Positions 30,768 to 37,111 of a stretch of DNA of 37,111 nt are shown here, in pieces. The DNA comes from Lentisphaerota bacterium. Its GTDB lineage: Bacteria; Verrucomicrobiota; Lentisphaeria; Victivallales; Victivallaceae. How positions within the stretch are numbered: position 1 is the first letter of the stretch; the number at the start of each line of letters is the position of its first letter. The stretch is taken from positions 1 through 37,111 of the forward strand of contig SUWA01000019.1 in assembly GCA_015061695.1 (NCBI GenBank). The letters are read 5' to 3'. The position numbers and the translations under genes were made by a program. The notes beneath the pieces were generated by a model. It had not been told where the DNA came from. It was given only the letters and a program-made list of their open reading frames with translations, and ran no database searches.

Positions 30768-33236
30768 ATGAAAAAAAATCCGTTGGTAATATATTTGGCC
30801 GGCATTTTTATGCTGTTGGGTTCTCTGTTTGCCGCCGATACGATCGACGCACAATTGGAGCCGGAGATCGTTGTGCCGGGTGAGCCGTTTTATCTGATAT
30901 TGAACAGTGCGGGCAATGATATACCGGAACTGCAGGAAGTTCCGGAGGGTTTTCAGGTCAGCGGCCGCAGTCAGAGTGTGCAGATCAACAACAATCAGCG
31001 CCATAATCAGGTGAGTTTGCTGATGCTGCCGCCGGATACTCCGGGCAAGTACACGATCGGGCCGCTGAAGGTAAAACTGGGCCGCCGGACGCTTTTGACC
31101 AAATCTATGACGCTGACGGTGCAAAAAGATACCGCTTCGGAGGAAATCGGCGAGCAATGTTTTTTACGCAGCAGATTCAGCAAGATGCGCGGCAATTTTT
31201 ATGTCGGCGAAAATATTCCGCTGGAAATTTCGCTCTTTTACCGGCCCGGGTTGAATATTGCGCCCGGTTATCCGGCGCTCGAGATCGGTAAATCGGTCTT
31301 TGCTGATTACCGGCAGCAAAATCCGCGGAACAAAGACTTTGCCGTGCCGCGGCAGAATCGCGCAGTGGTGGATAATGTAGTTTATGGTAAAATAATTTTC
31401 AATACCGCCGTGCGACCGCTGGCTCCCGGAAAATTGCAAATCAGTGGCATTGTGCCGTGCCAGATAAGAGTTCCGGTTAAGTCACGGAGCAACAGTTTTT
31501 TCGGCAGCACTCATTACCGCGAAATCCAGCGCAAACTTAAAGTTGAACTGCCTGAAATATCGGTTTTGCCGTTGCCGGAACTCCCCGGAAATGAGCCTTT
31601 TACCAAATTGATCGGCCAATATCAGATGATTTGCACGTTGGATAAAGAAAGGATCAATGCGCTGGAACCTTTGAGTTTGCAAATAGTTATCAGCGGGCAG
31701 GGCGGTTTTGAAAGTTTTTCTGCTCCTGTTTTGCAGTTGAACTCCTGCCGGGTATATCCGGGGCAGGTGAACCGGCAGAATGACAGTTTAACTTTGGAAT
31801 ATATAATAATTCCGCTTAAAAGCGGAGTGCTGCCGATCGACTTGAAGTGGCTTTATTTTGATCCGGAAGCCGGTCGGTACCAGAGTTTGACTTTTGCGGA
31901 CAAGGTAACGGTCGATCCGCCGCTGAACGGTGCCGCGCTGCCGCCGTCAGAGCCCGGCGGCCAATCCGGGCACGGGCTTGACGACGAGTCCGAACCCGCT
32001 CCGGACGCATCCACGGTCAAGCCATCGGCTTTGCTTTATTGCAAAAAAGCTCCGGAAAGCGCATGGAGTCAGTTTTATCGCCGCAACCGGCTGATTCTGG
32101 CCGGAGTTCTGGTTCTGGCCGGAGCAATACTGCTTTTGAGCGTTGAGTTGATCCGGTATTACCGGCAGCTGCGCCGGAAAGATCCCGATTGGCAGCGCCG
32201 CCGGCAAGCCAATGCCAGGCGCAGCTTATTGGCCGAAAAGCTCCGCACTGTTCAGGATGAAGAATTGCCGCGGCTGGTTACCGGCGAAATTGCCGATTGT
32301 TTATGTGATTTATGGGGATTGCCGGCCGGTTCCACGCCCGAAGAAGTTGCCGCACATACCTGTAACTTTGAAGTTGCCGAAGTCATACAGGAATGTGCCA
32401 ATATAAGTTACCTGCCATCGAAATTGTCCGGCAAGGCACTCAATGATGCCGCCCGCACCCGACGGGTGCTTTTGAATGTACTCAAGTGTGTTGTCATCGG
32501 TGTGGCGGTTCTGATGGGTACTCCTTTGACTGCCGCTGAAAAAACAGACCACCATATTCCGCAGGATTGGACTCGTGCGCTCCAAGCCTTTGACCACGGT
32601 GATTATCCATCTGCCGGAAAATATTTTGAGCAGTATGACCGCGAGAATCCGACTGATTGTCATGTACTCTATAATCTCGGTTGTATTGCGGAGGCGGAAA
32701 ACAAACCGGAACTGGCGCTGTTTTTCTTTGAAGCTGCCGGCCGGTTGAATCCATCCGACCGGGCCACGATCGAAAACCGCAACCTCATGCGTCGCAAATT
32801 ACTGCTGGATAATCATACTTCGGATAATACTCCGGTTGGCTGGCTGAAATCATGCCGCGACTGGTATCGCTGGGAGGATTACTGCTTTGCCGCGGCGTTG
32901 GGATTTTTTATCTTCTGCGTGATAATGGCCTTGCGCAAGCGCATGAGTCAGGCGTGGCGTTGGGCTTTGACTGCCGTGATCGCGGCATGGATGGTGATCG
33001 TTCTGGCGGCGCTGTTGAGCCTGACAGCATCTGCCCGGAGCAATGACGCCATGGTAGTGGTCAAACAGGCCGATCTTTACAATTTTCCCAACCCGGATAA
33101 TACGGAGCCGTCCGGGAGTTTGAGCGGCGGCAGCGAGGTGCGGATTCTGGAAAAGCGTTCCAATACATCGCTGGTGCGCTCCGGAAACACCGAAGGCTGG
33201 ATCCTGAATGAAAATATCCGGAAATATCCGCGTTGA
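30768..33236 (+). CDS. Fused BatD-BatE-like protein: BatD, TPR and SH3b domains
   Basis: An 822-residue protein. A signal peptide (about 1-23) is followed by BatD-type beta-sandwich domains (about 25-400; ACDxxxx-like segments FYVGENIPLEISLFYRPG and ALEPLSLQIVISGQGGF), a variable linker, a membrane helix at about 438-460, a cytoplasmic helical stretch, a second hydrophobic segment near 570-590 (VVIGVAVLMGTPLTAAEK), TPR repeats (about 593-660; ALQAFDHGDYPSAGKYFEQYDRENPTDCHVLYNLGCIAEAENKPELALFFFEAAGRLNP), two more helices (about 705-722, 731-753) and a bacterial SH3 domain (about 757-822; VVVKQADLYNFP...GSEVRILEKRSNTSLVRSGNTEGWI). BatD and BatE are separate in the classic operon. ATG 30768 with AAAAGGA upstream; a TTG three codons earlier is not preferred. 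It starts 2 bp after the BatB-BatC stop. Confidence 0.85.
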   Translation: MKKNPLVIYLAGIFMLLGSLFAADTIDAQLEPEIVVPGEPFYLILNSAGNDIPELQEVPEGFQVSGRSQSVQINNNQRHNQVSLLMLPPDTPGKYTIGPLKVKLGRRTLLTKSMTLTVQKDTASEEIGEQCFLRSRFSKMRGNFYVGENIPLEISLFYRPGLNIAPGYPALEIGKSVFADYRQQNPRNKDFAVPRQNRAVVDNVVYGKIIFNTAVRPLAPGKLQISGIVPCQIRVPVKSRSNSFFGSTHYREIQRKLKVELPEISVLPLPELPGNEPFTKLIGQYQMICTLDKERINALEPLSLQIVISGQGGFESFSAPVLQLNSCRVYPGQVNRQNDSLTLEYIIIPLKSGVLPIDLKWLYFDPEAGRYQSLTFADKVTVDPPLNGAALPPSEPGGQSGHGLDDESEPAPDASTVKPSALLYCKKAPESAWSQFYRRNRLILAGVLVLAGAILLLSVELIRYYRQLRRKDPDWQRRRQANARRSLLAEKLRTVQDEELPRLVTGEIADCLCDLWGLPAGSTPEEVAAHTCNFEVAEVIQECANISYLPSKLSGKALNDAARTRRVLLNVLKCVVIGVAVLMGTPLTAAEKTDHHIPQDWTRALQAFDHGDYPSAGKYFEQYDRENPTDCHVLYNLGCIAEAENKPELALFFFEAAGRLNPSDRATIENRNLMRRKLLLDNHTSDNTPVGWLKSCRDWYRWEDYCFAAALGFFIFCVIMALRKRMSQAWRWALTAVIAAWMVIVLAALLSLTASARSNDAMVVVKQADLYNFPNPDNTEPSGSLSGGSEVRILEKRSNTSLVRSGNTEGWILNENIRKYPR

Positions 33237-33244
33237 AAGTGCTT

Positions 33245-35500
33245 TTACAGTTCCGGAGTCAGTATGTAGACTTTTCCGGCTGCGGTCGGCAGGGTGATGA
33301 TCCGGTCGCTTCCCGAATAGATAATGCTGTCGTTGCTGTCAACAATGTTCCAGTACAAGTTGGAGTTGTTGGCAAAGCGCAGCACCGCACCAGCTTCGGA
33401 ACAGATGGTGATTTGCCTGATTTTATAATCTTTGAGTTTGCCCGAAACGAGGAATGCCCCCGGCGCACGCAAGTTTTTGAACTCTGCACTTTGCAGTACG
33501 GTCATCCCGGGGAAAAACTTTAATATGCCACGGCTTTCGCTCAAGACGCTTTCCTGTAAAAGTTCCTGTCCGGCAAAGATGCTTTCCAGTGTAAACGGAC
33601 GGTATTTGTAGGCGCTGCAGCCGGTGTTTTTGAAGTCGCCGTTATAGTAAAAACCGTTGATGCCCAAAAAGCATTTCCGGTAAATATCGAACCAGTAAAA
33701 TGCTTTCCGTGCATTGCCGATACGCATTGCCATGATTGCCGCCCAGTTCAGCGAAAAGCCGACCCACAAACCGGTGCCGAGAAAATCCAGCTGGTCGATG
33801 CTATCGGTCACCAATTGGCGTATTTCTGCATCATTTTCAGTATCCAGTACATCATAGGGGTAAAATGACATCAAATGCGAGTGATGCCGGTGCGATATAT
33901 CCAGCGGTTTGCCCGGTTGAACGCCCAGCACATGTTTGTGATGCAAATAATAATCAAAATCGGCAGCAAACTCCTGCGGTTCGCGGCAATGAGTCAAACA
34001 CTCCTGCCAATATTGCTGTTCACCGGGCAGCTGCAGCTTATCTGCCATATCGCTCAACGCGGTCAGCACGGCGTGGAGATTGCTGTTGACGTATGCGGTC
34101 ATAGTTTTGAAGTATGATTCGGGCTGCTCATCACCCAGTTCCGGAAAGGCGTGCCACGGGTAGATGTATTTGTTATTTGCATCCAGCGCTGCCAGTTCAA
34201 TGGCGCCGCGGGCAACGTCGCTTACATAGGGGTACGCAATGTCTTTCAGAAAAGCATCATCCAGCGTATATCGCCAATGGCGGTAAAACATCCATGCCAC
34301 CCACAAGCCGTTATCCGGGTGATAAGTGTAATTGACGATGCCCGGAACTGCTCCGCCGGCTTGAGTCATGGCACCGGGAATGACGATCCCGTTTTTTATA
34401 CCGTAAAAACTTTGCGCCCACGCTTTATGTACATTCCGCAAGGAGAACATAAAATCCAGAAACTCCCTGCCGCCTGCCAGATCGTTGGCTGCCGGATACC
34501 CCAGATAAGTAAATTGGGTATTCAGATTATGGTGGTAATCACCCCGGCAGATGGGAAAGGTTTGATCATCAATTGCCCAGACTCCCGGCAAACCTGCCGC
34601 CGGGCGGCCTTTCCGGGCGTTGCAGTTAAAGAAATAACGGGCTTGGCGCCACAACGCAGTAAGAGATCTATCTTTGAATTTGATATTGCAGTTTTTATGA
34701 AATTGGTGCCACGCTTTTTTATGTTGTGCGCAACTGACTTCAAATCTGACCTTTAACGCATTATCCAGCATTTTTCCGGCTTCGGCTGCCGCAGTTTCTG
34801 CCGTTGAACCCACGGCGACAACGGTTGCCCCCTCGGTGGTATTGCCGATGATTTTACAGTCCGATGCCAGCGCAAAAGCAAAGTTGCCGCCGGGTAATTC
34901 CATGCACAGGATTTGCCGGTTGCCGGATTGGCTGCCGGAGCGCTTATACCCCAGCAGCGGAGCCTGGATATTGGCATTTTCTTCAAAGAGCGGCATTCGC
35001 AATATGCAGTCGATTTGTGTGGAATCAAGCCGCCAGCGGCAGACGGCATCTTCCCCGGACGGTACAAAAATTTCCAGAGTTTTTTCCGGTGTGGTTATTT
35101 GAGCCGTGGCGGTGGTTTCGTTGAGCGAAAATTTACAAGCCTTTGTCTGCCATGCTATTTCCAAACGGCCACCGGGCAGCAGTGTAGGGTAGGGCTCGGT
35201 GGGCGCTTTGCGGAAGAGTTCCGTAAGTTTATCCCACTTGTTTGCTGCGATCAGACGGCACATATCCTGCCAGTTGTAAAGCGGATCTTTTTCTGCCGCC
35301 GGTCGGCGTTCGTCCCACAAATCACTGCGGTTGAGCGAAATACAGAGCTGATCGTTTGCCAACCACACCAGCGCACCCAGCAAGCCGTTGCCCAATGGCA
35401 GCGCTTCATCGCACCGTATCCGCGGCATGGTTGGATCAGTTGGGAAAACGGTCGATTCATCAAGTTGTGCCAAATTCGGGGATGAGGATTTTGGGCTCAT
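33245..35500 (-). CDS. GH95-like (alpha-L-fucosidase type) glycoside hydrolase
   Basis: A 751-residue protein of the GH95 type. The N-terminal domain begins with EALPLGNGLLGALVWLANDQLCISLNRSDLWDERRP, the usual opening of the family's beta-sandwich. The catalytic (alpha/alpha)6 barrel has NLNTQFTYLGYPA, whose Asn325 and Asn327 are equivalent to the paired Asn of characterised fucosidases, and ISHRHHSHLMSFYPYDVL (about residue 530-548). C-terminal FYYNGDFKNTGCSAYKYRPFTLE is followed by a beta domain. Known members cut alpha-1,2-L-fucosides, and relatives act on galactosides; the sugar here is not predicted. There is no signal peptide. Start ATG 35500 with AGGAA; it converges with the BatD-BatE gene, 8 bp between stops. 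It has its own promoter, because a terminator lies upstream. Confidence 0.85.
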   Translation of the reverse strand: MSPKSSSPNLAQLDESTVFPTDPTMPRIRCDEALPLGNGLLGALVWLANDQLCISLNRSDLWDERRPAAEKDPLYNWQDMCRLIAANKWDKLTELFRKAPTEPYPTLLPGGRLEIAWQTKACKFSLNETTATAQITTPEKTLEIFVPSGEDAVCRWRLDSTQIDCILRMPLFEENANIQAPLLGYKRSGSQSGNRQILCMELPGGNFAFALASDCKIIGNTTEGATVVAVGSTAETAAAEAGKMLDNALKVRFEVSCAQHKKAWHQFHKNCNIKFKDRSLTALWRQARYFFNCNARKGRPAAGLPGVWAIDDQTFPICRGDYHHNLNTQFTYLGYPAANDLAGGREFLDFMFSLRNVHKAWAQSFYGIKNGIVIPGAMTQAGGAVPGIVNYTYHPDNGLWVAWMFYRHWRYTLDDAFLKDIAYPYVSDVARGAIELAALDANNKYIYPWHAFPELGDEQPESYFKTMTAYVNSNLHAVLTALSDMADKLQLPGEQQYWQECLTHCREPQEFAADFDYYLHHKHVLGVQPGKPLDISHRHHSHLMSFYPYDVLDTENDAEIRQLVTDSIDQLDFLGTGLWVGFSLNWAAIMAMRIGNARKAFYWFDIYRKCFLGINGFYYNGDFKNTGCSAYKYRPFTLESIFAGQELLQESVLSESRGILKFFPGMTVLQSAEFKNLRAPGAFLVSGKLKDYKIRQITICSEAGAVLRFANNSNLYWNIVDSNDSIIYSGSDRIITLPTAAGKVYILTPEL

Positions 35501-35543
35501 AACGTATTCCTGAAAATATTTTTATGTGATTGTTATTCCTTTT

Positions 35544-35571
35544 AAGATACACCGGGATGAAATTTTTGCAA
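35544..35571 (-). promoter_or_regulatory. Candidate promoter of the GH95-like gene
   Basis: Minus strand TTGCAA (35571-35566), 16 bases, TATCTT (35549-35544), about 44 bases before the ATG at 35500 and just after the E2 terminator. Confidence 0.45.
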
Positions 35572-35580
35572 TCACTATAT

Positions 35581-35618
35581 AAAAAAAATCCCTGCAGAAG
35601 CTCAACTTCTGCAGGGAT
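35581..35618 (-). terminator. Intrinsic terminator of the pyruvate dehydrogenase operon
   Basis: Minus strand: a perfect 13-bp stem (35618-35606 with 35600-35588) and a five-base loop, followed by eight Ts counting the last stem base. It lies 22 bases after the E2 stop codon and is the strongest hairpin in the window. Confidence 0.93.
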
Positions 35619-35640
35619 CCATAAGCAGAATGCGTTACTG

Positions 35641-37017
35641 TCAGAGCATGCTCTTCCAGAGTTCAGCATCTTCCAGTTTGGCTTTGACCACGTTGACAAA
35701 CGCCGCGGCCATGGAGCCGTCGATGACGCGGTGGTCGGCGCTCAAGGTGATCTTCATCATATTGCGCACAACGATTTCGCCATCGCGCACCACCGGAGTC
35801 GGAACGCCGCTGGCAACCGCCAGAATGGCACTTTCGCCGGGGTTGATGATCGCACCAAAGCTTTCCACATTCATCATACCCATGTTGGATACGGTGAACG
35901 TACCACCCTGCATATCGGCGGGCGAGAGTTTGCCGGCGCGGGCTTTTTCGGCCAGAATACCGGATTCTTCCTGGATCTCATCCAGACCCATCTTGTCGGT
36001 GTCGCGCAGAACCGGAACCACCAGACCATTGTCGATGGAAACTGCCATACCCACATTGATATGCGGTTTTTTGGTAACAAAGCTGCCGTCGCAAACGCTG
36101 TTCACCAGCGGGAATTCCTTCAGCGCCAGCGCCACGGCTTTAAGCACAAACACGTTGACGCTCAAGTTGATGCCGTCGGCTTTAAGCTGTTTGCGGAACG
36201 CCATGATATTGTCCATTTCCACCGCTACAGTAACGTAGAAGTGCGGAATGGTCTGCTTGCTCTGGCTCAAACGCTGGGCGATGACTTTGCGCATGGTCGT
36301 CATGGCCTGCGGACGGGAGTCGATCGCAACTTTGACGTCCGAAAGCGTAATACGGCCATTGTCGCCGGTGCCTTCGATTTCGATGAGTTCCAAACCTTCG
36401 GCCTTGGCCAGATTGAACGCCACGGGCGTGATCTTGCGATCGTTGTAGCCGGTAGCTTCCAGATAGTTTTTGACATCTTTTTCGGTTACACGGCCGTTGC
36501 CGCCGGTACCCTGGACCTTTTTAAGGTCGATCAGGTAATCCTGCGCAAATTTCTTGGCGCGGGGCGAAGCCTTGAGCTTGCCGGCAGCCGGAGCCGGAGC
36601 GGGAGCCGCCGCTTTGACCGGGGCCGGAGCTGCCGCCGGAGCGGGAGCTGCCGCAGCTGCCGGAGCTGCTTTGGGCGCCGCCGGAGCGGGAGCCGCCGCA
36701 GGCGCGGGGGCAGGGGCTGCGGCCGGAGCCGGAGCTGCCGCCGGGGCGGCTTCGAGCATATCCGCAGGAACCGCTTCGCCGGCTTCGCCGATGATGGCAC
36801 CGGTGGTCATGACCGGAACTTCTTTACCGGCCGGAACCAGGATCTTGAGGATCGTGCCTTCAAACTGGGATTCGACTTCCAGCACGGCTTTATCGGTTTC
36901 AACTTCAAAGATGACATCGCCTTTTTTGACGGTATCGCCTTCCTTGACCTTCCAGTTATCGATCACAACAGTCTCTTCGGACTGTCCCAATTTCGGAATC
37001 GGAATTTTAGTTGCCAT
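35641..37017 (-). CDS. pdhC: Dihydrolipoyllysine acetyltransferase (pyruvate dehydrogenase E2)
   Basis: A 458-residue E2 core of a 2-oxo acid dehydrogenase complex; transfers the acetyl group from lipoyl-lysine to CoA. One lipoyl domain (1-78) carries Lys43 in EVETDKAVLEVES. An Ala/Pro linker (about 90-148) leads to two peripheral subunit-binding domains in tandem: about 149-185 (KASPRAKKFAQDYLIDLKKVQGTGGNGRVTEKDVKNYL) and 195-232 (ITPVAFNLAKAEGLELIEIEGTGDNGRITLSDVKVAI); most E2 proteins have one. The catalytic domain ends with SADHRVIDG, His429 and Asp433 being the catalytic residues. AGGAG lies before the ATG. It follows the E1-beta gene, so pyruvate is the likely substrate (MMKITLS-type C-terminus fits PdhC), and the terminator at 35581-35618 ends the operon. 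Confidence 0.94.
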   Translation of the reverse strand: MATKIPIPKLGQSEETVVIDNWKVKEGDTVKKGDVIFEVETDKAVLEVESQFEGTILKILVPAGKEVPVMTTGAIIGEAGEAVPADMLEAAPAAAPAPAAAPAPAPAAAPAPAAPKAAPAAAAAPAPAAAPAPVKAAAPAPAPAAGKLKASPRAKKFAQDYLIDLKKVQGTGGNGRVTEKDVKNYLEATGYNDRKITPVAFNLAKAEGLELIEIEGTGDNGRITLSDVKVAIDSRPQAMTTMRKVIAQRLSQSKQTIPHFYVTVAVEMDNIMAFRKQLKADGINLSVNVFVLKAVALALKEFPLVNSVCDGSFVTKKPHINVGMAVSIDNGLVVPVLRDTDKMGLDEIQEESGILAEKARAGKLSPADMQGGTFTVSNMGMMNVESFGAIINPGESAILAVASGVPTPVVRDGEIVVRNMMKITLSADHRVIDGSMAAAFVNVVKAKLEDAELWKSML

Positions 37018-37046
37018 ATTGAGTATCTCCTGATAACTTGCTCAAA

Positions 37047-37111
37047 TTACAGCGTGGCCTTGACGGCTGCGGCAATATCATCGGCGGTGGGCAGGAAGAC
37101 CTTTTCCAGCG
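37047..37111 (-). CDS. pdhB: Pyruvate dehydrogenase E1 component beta subunit (C-terminal fragment)
   Basis: Only the last 20 or so codons are in the window, reading LEKVFLPTADDIAAAVKATL and then the TAA at 37047-37049. The FLPTADDIAAAVKATL end is typical of the E1-beta subunit, which with E1-alpha decarboxylates pyruvate using thiamine diphosphate. The gap to the E2 start is 29 bases. Position next to E2 supports the call; the main body of the gene lies beyond the window. Confidence 0.8.
   Translation of the reverse strand, partial: LEKVFLPTADDIAAAVKATL

Noticed and set aside
36554-37033. Plus-strand Ala/Gly-rich frame of 159 residues
   Set aside because: Shadow of the Ala/Pro linker of the E2 gene.

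Overview
The window reads as chromosomal DNA from the Planctomycetes-Verrucomicrobia-Chlamydiae group, most likely a Lentisphaerota (Victivallis-like) bacterium. The grounds are two pseudopilin-like proteins with the [17 protein letters not shown] type of leader, in which the residue before the Phe is His or Lys instead of Gly, and which carry a DG(H) type C-terminal motif. Further grounds are scattered unusual glycoside hydrolases, large eukaryote-type Ser/Thr kinases with Ala/Pro linkers, and a MoxR/VWA (Bat) locus. This placement is inferred from protein style only; there is no rRNA in the window. Coding density is very high and no mobile element, CRISPR array, tRNA or rRNA was seen.

Layout. 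1-4113 (minus): uvrA, an AEC-family permease and the start of a ZupT-like metal transporter, probably one transcript. 4114-5390: divergent intergenic region with a near-consensus promoter overlapped by a perfect palindrome, then a GH172 (DUF2961) hydrolase. 5396-9861 (minus): a three-module Ser/Thr kinase with its own terminator, then catalase and a pseudopilin overlapping it by 4 bp. 10156-13877 (plus): a zinc-ribbon/kinase/TM/coiled-coil protein and a metallophosphoesterase 5 bp downstream. 14039-17436 (plus): purM, an enlarged AI-2E-family permease and a BamE-like lipoprotein, closed by a terminator. 17713-24214 (plus): an Lrp/AsnC regulator, a pseudopilin, a very large secreted GH42-like protein, an M55 D-aminopeptidase and an EamA-type exporter. 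24222-33236: a complete MoxR/DUF58/Bat system split into two divergent operons around a 291-bp region. 33245-35500 (minus): a GH95-like hydrolase. 35641-37111 (minus): the pyruvate dehydrogenase E2 gene, with two tandem E3-binding domains, and the last residues of the E1-beta gene.

How the genes fit together. Three themes stand out. First, envelope signalling: two divergent kinases with uncharacterised C-terminal regions, and the divergent MoxR/Bat locus, in which BatB is fused to BatC-like and BatD to BatE-like parts. Second, glycan and peptide scavenging: GH172, GH42-like, GH95-like and the M55 peptidase, the last beside an exporter and an Lrp regulator. Third, core metabolism and repair (purM, PDH, uvrA, catalase). 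Regulatory DNA is unusually readable: three strong intrinsic terminators, several promoter candidates with TTGACA or TTGCAA -35 hexamers, a palindromic operator on the GH172 promoter, a hairpin that would hide the catalase ribosome binding site, and an ATATTC-rich cluster in front of the Lrp gene.
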